Source: Billgrantia kenyensis
GTDB taxonomy: Bacteria; Pseudomonadota; Gammaproteobacteria; Pseudomonadales; Halomonadaceae
NCBI RefSeq assembly: GCF_013697085.1
Contig: NZ_JACEFT010000029.1
Coordinates: 1 to 51,665 of the forward strand
DNA length: 51,665 nt
Reading direction: 5' to 3'
The notes beneath the pieces are model-generated. The model searched no databases. It was given only the letters and a program-made list of their open reading frames with translations, and was not told where the DNA came from. Numbering within the stretch: position 1 is the stretch's first letter; every line of letters starts with the position of its first letter. Of this stretch, positions 34,088 through 43,843 are shown piece by piece. The translations under genes and the position numbers were made by a program.

Positions 34088-34294
34088 TCAGGCGAGTTGC
34101 TTGATCTGCGAGGCCTGAAGGCCCTTCTTGCCCTGGGTTACCTCGAACTCGACGTTCTGGCCTTCCTGCAGGGTCTTGAAGCCGTCAGCCTGAATCTCGG
34201 AGAAGTGGGCAAAGAGATCATCGCCACCATCGGTGGGGGAAATGAAGCCGTAGCCCTTGGAGTCGTTAAACCACTTGACGGTACCCGTCGCCAT
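34088..34294 (-). CDS. Cold-shock domain protein (CspA family)
   Basis: This 68-residue single OB-fold RNA/DNA chaperone has intact RNP1 (KGYGFI) and RNP2 (DLFAHF). It melts RNA structure and is often cold- or stress-induced. The SD is strong (AAGGAAGAA). The next gene upstream diverges about 400 bp away, leaving room for the long structured 5' leader usual for csp mRNAs. No clear promoter was identified there. Confidence 0.95.
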   Translation of the reverse strand: MATGTVKWFNDSKGYGFISPTDGGDDLFAHFSEIQADGFKTLQEGQNVEFEVTQGKKGLQASQIKQLA

Positions 34295-34694
34295 AATTTC
34301 TTCCTTCGCGCCGTAGCGCCTTGCAACAAAATGCCTGGCCTTGGCCAGATGGGCGCGGCTGGGGCAAGAACCCGTGGGTGTCGTCGACTTCGTGGCGACA
34401 ATGACCCTGTTGCTTGCTTTACCGCTGACCTCACCGTGGCACGCCTACGCAGTTGGGTCAAAGTCTTTCGCGATGAATTTTCTGCTACTTCGCTCCGAAA
34501 TCGCCCCCGGCCGCGGCATGGCGGCGTCGGCTTGGCTGCACCTGGCCCATGGCTGAGGCGATGCGTTTGCGGGAAACTGGCCTGGCAAAGGGGGCGGACG
34601 GCGTCGTACGCTTTTGGTGTTATAATGTAACGATTGAAGATGCCGAGCGTTACCGCCTCGGCAGGCAACTTCCGAAACCGTTACGGTGCCCTGC
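34295..34694. other. Intergenic region between csp and the COG0523 gene
   Basis: About 400 bp without a gene. The left two thirds probably form the csp leader on the minus strand. The right end carries the Zur-box-like promoter of the COG0523 gene (34618-34632). A small hairpin GCCGAG-N9-CTCGGC (34642-34662) lies in that gene's leader. Confidence 0.5.
34618..34632 (+). promoter_or_regulatory. Zur-box-like operator on the -10 of the COG0523 gene
   Basis: TGTTATAATGTAACG matches the gammaproteobacterial Zur core (TGTTATA-N-TATAACA) at 12 of 14 defined positions. It contains a consensus TATAAT (34621-34626) as the -10. Zn-Zur bound here would block transcription when zinc is plentiful. Confidence 0.65.
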
Positions 34695-35777
<1,083 letters not shown>

Positions 35778-35783
35778 CAGCAG

Positions 35784-35814
35784 CGCCCGTTGCCGGAAGG
35801 CCAGGCAGCGGGCG
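35784..35814. terminator. Hairpin between the convergent COG0523 and NicO genes
   Basis: An 11-bp stem (35784-35794 with 35804-35814) has one G-T pair and a 9-nt loop. It sits between two convergent stops without a strong T run. Confidence 0.5.
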
Positions 35815-35823
35815 GCTTGCCGA

Positions 35824-37014
35824 TCATGAGAACAGCACCGGTCCTGCGGCCGGCAGCGTGACGGCATGCCAGGCCAGCGACAGACCCAGCCATACCAGCG
35901 CTACGCCGCCGGTCAGTGCCAGCCAGCCGCCAAGGCGGCTCAGCTGTGCCAAGCGGCCGTTGCCGTGCTTGAGATCGTACTTGAGATCGTACTTGAGATA
36001 GAGCCGGGTGACCCAGTCGCGCGCCAGTACGCTGAGCAGGGCCAGGGCGGAAACGGTCAACGCCGTGCCCAGCGCCATGGTCATGACCGCAGCAGCCCCC
36101 AGAGCCATGTGGCCGAGCAGGCTCGCTGCCCCCATGAGTAGCACGGCGCCGCTGCAGGGCCGCATGCCGATGGCGACCACAGTGGCAGTGGCCGTGCGCC
36201 AGTCGCCGGTCTCCTCCGGTGCCACGTGATGACGGGCACCGCAGTCGCAACCGTGACCCGAGTGGGTGTGGAGGAGAGCCTGGCGTGAGCCCGCCGCGTG
36301 AGCATGAAACTGAAAGTTGGGCTGCTCCTCTGCCGCCTGGTCGTGGGCGGCCCCCGTCGGCACTGCCTGCAGGCTGAGTGCAGCCGGGGCAGGCGTGTGG
36401 GCATGGGGCCGTGAATCGCTGGCGCGATTCCCGGCGCGCAGTATCCTTCTGGCGCGCAGACACAGCCAGACGCCGAGCATGGCCACCATCAGGAAACTGG
36501 CCAGCTCCAACCCCGCCACGCTGCCCATGGCCTGACGGGTCAGCCAACCGAGTCCCTTCACCAGCACCAGTACCAGGGCGATCGCCATCAGCCCCTGCAG
36601 CATGGCGGCGCTGAACGAGAGCCCCAGGGCGCGCTTGATGCCGCCGCCCTGGGAGACCAGGTAGGTGGAGAGCACGGCTTTGCCGTGGCCCGGGCCGGCG
36701 GCGTGGAACACGCCGTAGCCGAAGCTTAGCGCCATCAGCCACCAGCCGCTCGACCAGGAGGGCGCGTCCGACCAGCCGCTGATAGCCAGGGTCAGGCTGC
36801 GGTGCAGCTCGCGCTGCCAGGCCAGCAGCTGCAGGCTCATGCCTTGCCATGCGTTTAGCTGGAGTAGCAGCAGGATGCCTCCAGCGGCTACCAGCAGTGC
36901 CGCCGTTGCCCAGCGGCGTCGGTAGAGGGTGTGTTGCGGCTTGGTTACCGCTACGGAGGGAGTGGGAGCAGGGGTGTCAAGGGTGTGTGGCGGCGTGTCG
37001 AAGCGCTGTGTCAT
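35824..37014 (-). CDS. NicO-family metal transporter (zinc-responsive)
   Basis: The 396-residue inner-membrane protein has an N-terminal anchor and about six TM helices. It carries the NicO motifs FHAAGPGHGKAVLSTYLV and GMRPCSGAVLLMG, and a His/Cys-rich cytoplasmic loop (HAHAAGS, HTHSGHGCDCGARHH). NicO proteins (RcnA, HoxN-like) move nickel or cobalt. The presence of this gene opposite folE2 at a shared Zur box suggests zinc or zinc-linked transport. ATG 37014 has an AGGAG SD. An in-frame 12-bp unit occurs about three times (35965-36000), encoding LKYDLKYDLKHG. Confidence 0.8.
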   Translation of the reverse strand: MTQRFDTPPHTLDTPAPTPSVAVTKPQHTLYRRRWATAALLVAAGGILLLLQLNAWQGMSLQLLAWQRELHRSLTLAISGWSDAPSWSSGWWLMALSFGYGVFHAAGPGHGKAVLSTYLVSQGGGIKRALGLSFSAAMLQGLMAIALVLVLVKGLGWLTRQAMGSVAGLELASFLMVAMLGVWLCLRARRILRAGNRASDSRPHAHTPAPAALSLQAVPTGAAHDQAAEEQPNFQFHAHAAGSRQALLHTHSGHGCDCGARHHVAPEETGDWRTATATVVAIGMRPCSGAVLLMGAASLLGHMALGAAAVMTMALGTALTVSALALLSVLARDWVTRLYLKYDLKYDLKHGNGRLAQLSRLGGWLALTGGVALVWLGLSLAWHAVTLPAAGPVLFS

Positions 37015-37044
37015 GCCGGCTCCTGCGGGTCGGAAAGCTGAAAA

Positions 37045-37059
37045 TGTTATGTTATAACA
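37045..37059. promoter_or_regulatory. Zur box shared by the NicO gene and folE2
   Basis: TGTTATG-T-TATAACA matches 13 of 14 positions of the Zur core, and flanking bases extend the palindrome (ATGTTAT-N3-ATAACAT, 37044-37060). It lies 31 bp before the NicO start and 35 bp before the folE2 start, so it could repress both divergent units. Confidence 0.8.
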
Positions 37060-37093
37060 TATGCGCACCGATAAGCGTAAAGGTCTCGACTCG

Positions 37094-38008
37094 ATGAACA
37101 GGTTACCGCTGGAAGATATCGCCGCTGCTCCCGCCACCCGGCTTGGCACCCTGAGCTGGGTCGGCATGGAGGGGATCGCCCTGCCGTTCGAGGTCGCAGG
37201 GCAAGGGGTGACGGGCCAGGCCTCGGCTGGTGTCAGCCTGGACGATCCCATGGCACGTGGCATTCATATGTCGCGTCTTTACCTGCTGCTGGCCGAACTC
37301 GAACAGCGGGAACTCTCGCTTGCGCGTGTGGCGGCCGTGCTGGAAGGTTTTCTCGACACTCACCGGGGGCTCTCGCATTCCGCCTACCTCGATCTCAGCG
37401 GCGAGGCGATGCTCAAGCGCCCGGCATTGATCAGCCCACTGGCGGGGTGGAAGCGCTATCCCTTCGCGCTGCGCTGTCGGCGCGACAGCCAGGGCTTTCA
37501 CGCCACCCTTGAGCTCACGGTGGGCTACTCCTCCACCTGCCCCTGTTCCGCGGCTTTGGCGCGCCAGTTGATCCAGCAGGCCTTTGACGAGGACTTCACC
37601 GACATGCCGGTTAGCCGCGAGGCAGTGCGGGCCTGGCTGGGCAGCGAGCAGGGCATCTTGGCCACGCCCCACAGCCAGCGCAGCCAGGCGCATCTTTCGC
37701 TGCGTCTGGCCCGCGACCTGGATGAACTGCCGCTGGTCAGGCTGGTGGATCGCACTGAGCGTGCACTGGGCACCGCGCTGCAAACGGCGGTGAAACGGAT
37801 CGACGAGCAGGCTTTCGCCCTGGCTAACGGCCAGAACCTGATGTTCTGCGAGGATGCCGCGCGCCGCCTGCATCATGCCCTGCGCGAGCAGCCCGGTATC
37901 GAAGGTTTTCAGCTGCGTGTAGTGCATGCCGAAAGCCTGCACGCACATGACGCCGTGGCGCGCAGCGAGTGGAACTGGACTACCCCACTTCTCGACGATA
38001 TCGAATAG
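37094..38008 (+). CDS. folE2: GTP cyclohydrolase FolE2 (type IB)
   Basis: FolE2 makes 7,8-dihydroneopterin triphosphate from GTP, as zinc-dependent FolE does, but can use Mn2+ or other metals. It therefore often replaces FolE when zinc is scarce. The 304-residue protein has the family motifs GIHMSRLY and YSSTCPCS (Cys149/Cys151 region, catalytic Cys). ATG 37094 with an AAAGG SD is preferred over an in-frame ATG at 37061 that abuts the Zur box. cysS follows after 13 bp, so the two are co-transcribed. Confidence 0.93.
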   Translation: MNRLPLEDIAAAPATRLGTLSWVGMEGIALPFEVAGQGVTGQASAGVSLDDPMARGIHMSRLYLLLAELEQRELSLARVAAVLEGFLDTHRGLSHSAYLDLSGEAMLKRPALISPLAGWKRYPFALRCRRDSQGFHATLELTVGYSSTCPCSAALARQLIQQAFDEDFTDMPVSREAVRAWLGSEQGILATPHSQRSQAHLSLRLARDLDELPLVRLVDRTERALGTALQTAVKRIDEQAFALANGQNLMFCEDAARRLHHALREQPGIEGFQLRVVHAESLHAHDAVARSEWNWTTPLLDDIE

Positions 38009-38021
38009 CCGAAGGAGCGAG

Positions 38022-39425
38022 ATGCAACTCTTCAATACCTTGACCCGCCAGAAGGAACCGCTGCGTACCGAAAGGGCTGACCGGGTCACGCTATATGTCT
38101 GCGGCCCCACGGTCTATAACTTCGCCCATATCGGCAACGCCCGGCCGGCGGTGGTGTTCGACGTGCTGGCACGCCTGCTGCGTCAGCGTTACCCGCAAGT
38201 TGTCTATGCGCGCAACTTCACCGACGTCGACGACAAGATCAACGCCGCGGCGGCAGCGGCAGGCGTGCCGATCGGCACCATCACCGAGCGCTACATCAGG
38301 GCCTACCATGAGGACATGCAGGCGCTGGGGGTGCTGGCGCCCGACCTGGAACCGCGGGTGACCGATCATATATCGGCCATCATCGAGCTGATCGAAACGC
38401 TGCTGGCGCGCGGGCATGCCTATGAGGCCGAGGGGCACGTGCTGTTTCATGTTGCTTCCTACCCCGACTACGGCAAGCTCTCCCGCCGCCGGCCGGAAGA
38501 CATGCTGGCCGGGGCCCGAGTGGAGGTGGCCCCTTACAAGCGCGATCCGCTGGATTTCGTACTGTGGAAGCCCTCAACCGAGGATCAGCCGGGCTGGGAC
38601 AGCCCCTGGGGCCGCGGCCGGCCCGGCTGGCACGTGGAGTGCTCGGCGATGATCGGCCGCCACCTGGGCCACACCATCGATATCCACGGCGGCGGGCAGG
38701 ACCTGATCTTCCCGCACCACGAGAACGAGATCGCCCAGGGCACCTGCGCCCACGGCGCGCGCTACTGCAACACCTGGGTGCACAACAGTTTCGTCACCGT
38801 CGATGGGCAGAAGATGTCGAAGTCGCTCGGCAACGTGCTGCTGGTGCGCGACCTGCTCGACCAGGCCCCCGGCGAGGCGGTACGCCTGGCGCTGCTGTCG
38901 ACTCATTACCGGCGGCCGCTGGATTGGAATGCCGAACGCCTCGACAGTGCTCGGCGCACCTTGCGGCGGGCCTATGTGGCGCTGGCAAAGGTGGAGGCGC
39001 TAGAGGCTGAGTCGGCTGAACCTGACCCGGCGGTGCTCGAGGCGCTGGAGAGCGATCTTAACGTCTCCGTGGCGCTGAGCCGCCTGCAGCAGCTGGTGGC
39101 CGAGCTGGAACGGGCCGAGCGCGAGGGTGAGCGTGCCGAGCAGGCCGAGCTCAAGGGGCGCCTACTGGCCTCCGCCGAGCTGCTGGGCCTGCTGCAGCAC
39201 CCACCTTCCCTCGCGCTGCAGGCGTTGGCAGACGAGGTGCGCCCCGCTGCGCTGCCGGTGGCCCGAATCGAAGCGCTGATCGATGAGCGCAACCGCGCCC
39301 GTGAGCAGCGCGATTTCGCCCGGGCCGATGCGCTGCGCGGCGAGCTGGAGGCACTCGGCGTGACGATTCGCGACACGCCGCAAGGAACCGACTGGCAGGC
39401 GGCCAAGGAGGTCGCCGTGCAATGA
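38022..39425 (+). CDS. cysS: Cysteinyl-tRNA synthetase (Zur-cluster copy)
   Basis: CysRS charges tRNA-Cys. The 467-residue protein has the HIGN signature (FAHIGNARP), the KMSKS loop and the zinc ligands: Cys27 (CGPTVY), the Cys in WHVECS, and the His and Glu in HHENEIAQ. It is co-transcribed with folE2 (13-bp gap, GAAGGAG SD). CysRS paralogues are known in Zur regulons. Here all zinc ligands are retained, so this copy is not zinc-free by sequence. Another cysS may exist elsewhere in the genome. Confidence 0.93.
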   Translation: MQLFNTLTRQKEPLRTERADRVTLYVCGPTVYNFAHIGNARPAVVFDVLARLLRQRYPQVVYARNFTDVDDKINAAAAAAGVPIGTITERYIRAYHEDMQALGVLAPDLEPRVTDHISAIIELIETLLARGHAYEAEGHVLFHVASYPDYGKLSRRRPEDMLAGARVEVAPYKRDPLDFVLWKPSTEDQPGWDSPWGRGRPGWHVECSAMIGRHLGHTIDIHGGGQDLIFPHHENEIAQGTCAHGARYCNTWVHNSFVTVDGQKMSKSLGNVLLVRDLLDQAPGEAVRLALLSTHYRRPLDWNAERLDSARRTLRRAYVALAKVEALEAESAEPDPAVLEALESDLNVSVALSRLQQLVAELERAEREGERAEQAELKGRLLASAELLGLLQHPPSLALQALADEVRPAALPVARIEALIDERNRAREQRDFARADALRGELEALGVTIRDTPQGTDWQAAKEVAVQ

Positions 39426-39524
39426 GCGGCTGATGTGAATGGCCATAGCATCGGTGACGGTCGGCGGGTTCCCTCTGTTATCATGGGCAGTTTGGCAAAC
39501 CTGATCGAACACCAAGGACTGACC

Positions 39525-40049
39525 ATGCCCCTGCTTGATAGCTTCACCGTCGACCACACGATCATGAACGCCCCGGCCGTGCGCGTGGCCAAGACCATGC
39601 AGTCGCCTTCAGGCGATACCATCACGGTTTACGATCTGCGTTTCAACAAGCCCAACGAAGACATGATGGGCGAGAAGGGTATCCACACCCTGGAGCACCT
39701 GTTCGCCGGCTTCATGCGCAACCACCTGAACGGCAAGGGCGTCGAGATCATCGATATCTCGCCGATGGGTTGCCGTACTGGCTTCTACATGAGCCTGCTG
39801 GGCAGCCCCAGCGAGGAGCGCGTCAGCGAGGCGTGGCGGGCGGCCATGCAGGACGTGCTGAACGTCAAGCGCATGGAAGACATCCCCGAGCTCAACGAGT
39901 ACCAGTGCGGCACCTTCGTCATGCACTCCCTGGAGGAGGCGCAGGAGATCGCGCGCAGCATCCTCGAGCGCGGCGTCGGCATCAACCGCAACGAAGAGAT
40001 CACCCTGAGCGAGGATAAGCTGAGGTCGCTGGGCAATCCTGGCGCCTGA
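39525..40049 (+). CDS. luxS: S-ribosylhomocysteine lyase (AI-2 synthesis)
   Basis: LuxS splits S-ribosylhomocysteine into homocysteine and DPD, the precursor of autoinducer-2. The 174-residue protein has the metal ligands His54 and His58 (HTLEH) and Cys128, and the catalytic Cys83 in MGCRTGFYM. Length and motifs match the family. I chose ATG 39525 ([12 protein letters not shown]) with AAGGA upstream. The preceding 100 bp carry a possible -10 TATCAT (39479-39484). Confidence 0.96.
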   Translation: MPLLDSFTVDHTIMNAPAVRVAKTMQSPSGDTITVYDLRFNKPNEDMMGEKGIHTLEHLFAGFMRNHLNGKGVEIIDISPMGCRTGFYMSLLGSPSEERVSEAWRAAMQDVLNVKRMEDIPELNEYQCGTFVMHSLEEAQEIARSILERGVGINRNEEITLSEDKLRSLGNPGA

Positions 40050-40203
40050 TTCAGACCGCTGTATTGTCGTCAGGGACTGGACGAAGCACCTGCCGGTGAG
40101 CTGTACTGCGAGCAGCCACCGGGCCTGCTGGCCTCCGGCCCGATTGGCATGAACTTGCCATCAAAGAAGAGGCAGCGTACCCGCTTCGATCAGGAACACG
40201 CGT

Positions 40204-41985
40204 ATGAAAGGATTCAGCGCATGGCGGCTGTCGCCACTACTCGCCGTATTGGCGATGGTGCTACTCATCTCTACGCCCGTTGCGGCGGAACTGCCGGAGG
40301 GCGTGGGCGAGAACGGCACTGAGAGAGAGGATGACGAGAGCGAGGAGCGAGAGTGGTTCCCTCTCGACTCCCTCAACGCCGGGCTCGATGAAGCCCCCGA
40401 CGAGGTCGAGCGGCTGACGCCCCGGGATTCGGCCCGTAGCTTCGAAAGGCTCACCGAAAACGAAGAGTACGCGACGGCGGCTCATCTGCTCAATCTTTCC
40501 GAGCTGGACGAAGCGGAGCAGCAACAGAAGGGCCCCGAGCTGGCACGGCAGCTGGCCTCCGTGCTCAGGCGCGGCGAATGGTTCAGCGTCTCCAACCTTC
40601 CCAGCCGTGAGGATGCCGCCATTGAGGACCCCTCCGGCCAGCATCCACTGGTGGGTGAGCCGCGTCGCAGCCTCGAGCTGGCCTCGATGACGGTCGATGG
40701 TGAAACCTACGAGATTCGCCTTAGCCGCTACGGGGTAGACGACGAGCAGCCGGTGTGGCTGATCTCCGCTGACAGCGTCACCTCGATCCCGCTGCTGTAT
40801 GAAGAGTTTGGCCCCTCGCCGCTGGAGGCCTACATTCCGGAGCGCTTCCAGACGTCGCTGGGCATGCTCCAGGTCTGGGAATGGATCGCCATACCGTTGT
40901 TCCTGCTGCTGATCGGATTGGTGGGTTGGGGCGTGCACGCCCTGGTCGGCCTGCTGGCGTACTGGTTTCCCCACGGCGCGCCCAGCATCTTCGCCGGTCG
41001 CATCGGCGTGCCCATGGCGCTGCTGGTCATGGCCTTCGTGGCCCAGGTGCTGCTTGACTACGTGGTCTCCTTCACCGCCGTGGCCACCACCTTCATTCAC
41101 ACTCTGCTGATCATCCTGATTGCCTGGGGAGTGGGCACGATTGCGCTGCGTCTGGTCGATACCGTGCTGCTCAAGGTGACGCGGCGCTTCGTGGGCGAGA
41201 TCGACGACACCAAGCCGAAGGACGAGCGCCAGCTGCTCACGACGCTATACGCGGTGCGCCGGGTCATCATTCTGGTCACGGTCATCGCCGTCTCCGTCTA
41301 CGTGCTGAGCCAGATCGAACTGTTCGAGACGCTGGGTCTGTCGCTATTGGCCTCGGCCAGCGTGCTGGCGGTGCTGGTGGGTATCGCCGGTCAGGCGGTA
41401 CTCGGCAACATTCTCTCCTCCTTCCAGGTCTCGCTGGCCAAGCCCATCCGCATCGGCGATCTGGTGATGTTCGAAGGGCAGTGGTGCTATGTGGAAGGCA
41501 TCTTCTATACCTTCATTCGCCTGCGGGTGTGGGACGAGCGGCGTCTGATCGTGCCGGTGACCTACTTTGTTTCCCAGCCGTTTCATAACCTCTCGGTCAA
41601 GAATGCCAAGATGTATCGAAAGCTGGAGCTGATATTGCATCTGAGCGCAGATATCGAGCTAATCCGTCATAAATTCTTCGAGTTCGCCGAGGAGGAGGAT
41701 AACGTCGTCGAGCATCACAAACTGTGCTGCTATGTGACGGGACAAACCGAAAAGACCCAGACCGTGACCTGCTACCTGATGGCCTCCGATCCTTTCGCCG
41801 GTTGGATAGCGGAGATGCAGATCCGCGAACGTCTGATGAACTTCATCCGCACTTATCACCCCGAATGGTGGCCGCGGGATATCGTGGTGCTCAATCAGGA
41901 CGATATCGCAACGGAAGAAAAGCATGAGAAGCCGCGCGTTCGGGCACCGGTGGGGGGTAAGAGTGATGGTGAAAACACCGAATGA
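40204..41985 (+). CDS. MscS-family mechanosensitive channel with periplasmic extension
   Basis: The 593-residue protein begins with a signal peptide (to about residue 28) and an acidic periplasmic domain of about 190 residues. About five TM helices follow. The pore helix segment (LGLSLLASASVLAVLVGIAGQAVLGNILSSFQV) and the cytoplasmic MscS beta domain (KPIRIGDLVMFEGQWCYVEGI, RRLIVPVTYFVS) are clear. It should release solutes on osmotic downshock, a sensible function in a halophile. The SD is AGGAA. The 150 bp before it hold no other gene. Confidence 0.88.
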   Translation: MKGFSAWRLSPLLAVLAMVLLISTPVAAELPEGVGENGTEREDDESEEREWFPLDSLNAGLDEAPDEVERLTPRDSARSFERLTENEEYATAAHLLNLSELDEAEQQQKGPELARQLASVLRRGEWFSVSNLPSREDAAIEDPSGQHPLVGEPRRSLELASMTVDGETYEIRLSRYGVDDEQPVWLISADSVTSIPLLYEEFGPSPLEAYIPERFQTSLGMLQVWEWIAIPLFLLLIGLVGWGVHALVGLLAYWFPHGAPSIFAGRIGVPMALLVMAFVAQVLLDYVVSFTAVATTFIHTLLIILIAWGVGTIALRLVDTVLLKVTRRFVGEIDDTKPKDERQLLTTLYAVRRVIILVTVIAVSVYVLSQIELFETLGLSLLASASVLAVLVGIAGQAVLGNILSSFQVSLAKPIRIGDLVMFEGQWCYVEGIFYTFIRLRVWDERRLIVPVTYFVSQPFHNLSVKNAKMYRKLELILHLSADIELIRHKFFEFAEEEDNVVEHHKLCCYVTGQTEKTQTVTCYLMASDPFAGWIAEMQIRERLMNFIRTYHPEWWPRDIVVLNQDDIATEEKHEKPRVRAPVGGKSDGENTE

Positions 41986-42014
41986 AGCGGCTTGACCAAC
42001 AGGGCGGGCGGTAG

Positions 42015-42791
42015 ATGATATATCGCATTTGCACGATGCTGTTCGTGGGGGGAGTGGTTCTGGCCGGTTGCCAGGCACAGCAGGAGTCGGACGATAGAGC
42101 CGGGATGACGCATGAACCCGTTGAGGTGCACTTCGTGGAGTCCGACTGCCCGGAGGAGCAGTGCGCCGAGATGGAGGTGAGGGCGCTGCACTTCCCCGAC
42201 TCGCCGGAGCTGAGTGAGGCGCTGCGCACACGGCTGTTGGCGATGGGGCAGGGCATAACCGATGGCGAGACCGAGTGGCCGCGGGACTCGTGGGAAGCCT
42301 ATGCCGAGGCGTTTTTCGCGCTGGCCCGGGAGGATCGCCGCTACGCCCCACCACATGCCGCCAGCCAGGCCTCGCTCGAAGCGAAGGTGGTGGCCCGGCA
42401 TCACGATCTGCTGGTCATCGAACTCGGCAGCTATGTCTACCACGCCGGGCAGGCCCACGGCATGCCGCTAACCGAGTTCATGGTCATCGATGAGCGCTTG
42501 GGGAGCGAGGTGACGCTCGAGGACATGTTACTCGACGGTCAGGCTCCGGCCTTCCAGGAGGCCCTGGCCCGGGCCCATCAGCGTTGGCTGAGAGATCAGG
42601 AACTGGACGAGGCGTTCGCCGCCAGCTGGCCATTTCATCCAAGCCAGAACGTAGCGCCGCTCGAAACCGCCTGGGTGGTGAAGTACAACGTCTATGCGAT
42701 CACCCCCTACGCCCTTGGTCAGCCGGAACTGAGCATTCCCATGGCGGAGCTGGAAGGTATCGCCAAGCCGCGCTATCTGGGGCAAGAATAA
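42015..42791 (+). CDS. DUF3298/RsiV-like lipoprotein
   Basis: The 258-residue lipoprotein precursor has lipobox LAGC at about residue 17. The C-terminal half has the DUF3298-type pattern (SYVYHAGQAHGMPLTEFMVID, then LDD-like helices and YNVYAITPYALGQPELSIPMAEL). Related proteins include the extracytoplasmic part of RsiV. Function here is unknown. It lies 29 bp after mscS. Confidence 0.75.
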   Translation: MIYRICTMLFVGGVVLAGCQAQQESDDRAGMTHEPVEVHFVESDCPEEQCAEMEVRALHFPDSPELSEALRTRLLAMGQGITDGETEWPRDSWEAYAEAFFALAREDRRYAPPHAASQASLEAKVVARHHDLLVIELGSYVYHAGQAHGMPLTEFMVIDERLGSEVTLEDMLLDGQAPAFQEALARAHQRWLRDQELDEAFAASWPFHPSQNVAPLETAWVVKYNVYAITPYALGQPELSIPMAELEGIAKPRYLGQE

Positions 42792-42854
42792 CGTACTTTC
42801 AAGAATAGGCCGCGGATCGCTGAGTTCTGCAGTGGGTGCGAGGGGGGGGAGGGT

Positions 42855-43340
42855 ATGGATAAGGTACTGGTAAGTGCCTGCCTACTTGGCAAGCAGGTTC
42901 GCTATGACGGTGGCGCCAAGAGCTCTGGGTCGAAAATCCTTGCCCAATGGCAGGCCGAGGGCAGAGTGGTTGCGGTGTGTCCCGAGGTCGATGCCGGCCT
43001 ACCCATACCCAGGGCGACCGCGGAAATCATCGCCGGTGATGGGGACGACGTACTGGCCGGCTCGGCGCGGGTCGTAGATCGTCACGGTGAAAATCTCACC
43101 GCGGCTTTCCTGAGCGGGGCCTCACTGGCACTACAGCTATGCCAGCGGCATGACATCAAGGTGGCAGTCCTGACTGAACACAGCCCTTCTTGCGGCAGCA
43201 CGGAAATTTACGATGGTAGCTTCTCGGGTACCAAGCGACTCGGTACCGGCGTTACTTCGGCGTTGCTACTTAGCCATGGTGTGCAGGTTTTCAGTCAATA
43301 TGAGATTGTAGAAGCGCAGCGGGCTATTCAGGTGCTGTGA
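42855..43340 (+). CDS. DUF523 family protein (YbbK-like)
   Basis: The 161-residue protein matches DUF523 throughout: VSACLLGKQVRYDGG, VCPEVDAGLPIPR, LTEHSPSCGS and GTGVTSALL. Conserved Cys residues suggest metal or redox chemistry, but the function is unknown. The SD region is an unusual G-rich run (eight consecutive G at 42842-42849 then AGGG) directly before the ATG. Confidence 0.9.
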   Translation: MDKVLVSACLLGKQVRYDGGAKSSGSKILAQWQAEGRVVAVCPEVDAGLPIPRATAEIIAGDGDDVLAGSARVVDRHGENLTAAFLSGASLALQLCQRHDIKVAVLTEHSPSCGSTEIYDGSFSGTKRLGTGVTSALLLSHGVQVFSQYEIVEAQRAIQVL

Positions 43341-43382
43341 TATACAACAAGACTCAGTGCTCAGGAGTTGTTAGAACAAGAT

Positions 43383-43482
43383 TGGCCATTTCGCGGCTAG
43401 GCATGGTCTGGCAACTGATGCGAGCAGTAATTGGACACTGAAGCCGGATGCCCTGGCCGAGTTACAGGACGTTGCCTATGTA
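43383..43482 (+). pseudogene. Possible 3' scrap of a deleted upstream gene
   Basis: One frame ends ...LKPDALAELQDVAYV and TAA at 43480-43482, overlapping the start of the next gene. Such overlaps are typical between genes of a compact operon. It starts after an in-frame TAG near 43372 and has no proper start. It may be the last about 30 codons of a lost hsdM/hsdS-type gene. This is tentative. Confidence 0.35.
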
Positions 43483-43843
43483 TAAGATCGACTCTGCACA
43501 AAATCGAATTGTGCCGCTGGACGCTAGGCGTTTTGGCGAGCTGGGCTTTTCCAAGCGTAAGCACTTGCAGGAGTGGCTGGAGAACTGCCCACAGGCGCTT
43601 GCCCAAGGGGACGGTGAGGAACTCCTGATCATTCAGAAGGAGTTCGACGGCTTCAGTGATACACGTGAACGGCTTGACTTACTGGCCATCGATGGTTACG
43701 ACAAAGCCAACTGGCCGGAGATGATTCGCTGGCTGGTCGACCATATGACCCGATTGAAAAATGCATTGCGCGAGCCATTGAGAACGATCAGCCAGCAGTT
43801 GAAACAGGAGGCGCTGCCAGCGGTTGAGGTGCCCGGTGCTTGA
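43478..43843 (+). pseudogene. Internally deleted DUF4268-type accessory nuclease gene
   Basis: MYKIDSAQNRIVPLDARRFGELGF and LLIIQKEFDGF...RERLDLLAID match the start of a type I restriction-associated family. That family continues with a PD-(D/E)XK core (a strand with ExK, then a conserved helix). Here the frame jumps from LDLLAID directly to YDKANWPEMIRWLVDHMTRLKNALR, the family's C-terminal helices. The frame is intact but the catalytic core is missing, so the product (121 aa) should be inactive as a nuclease. AGGA precedes the ATG; the stop overlaps the next start. Confidence 0.6.

Noticed and set aside
36969..37263. Longer NicO start at 37263
   Set aside because: The extension would run through the Zur box and into folE2 antisense; ATG 37014 has an AGGAG SD.
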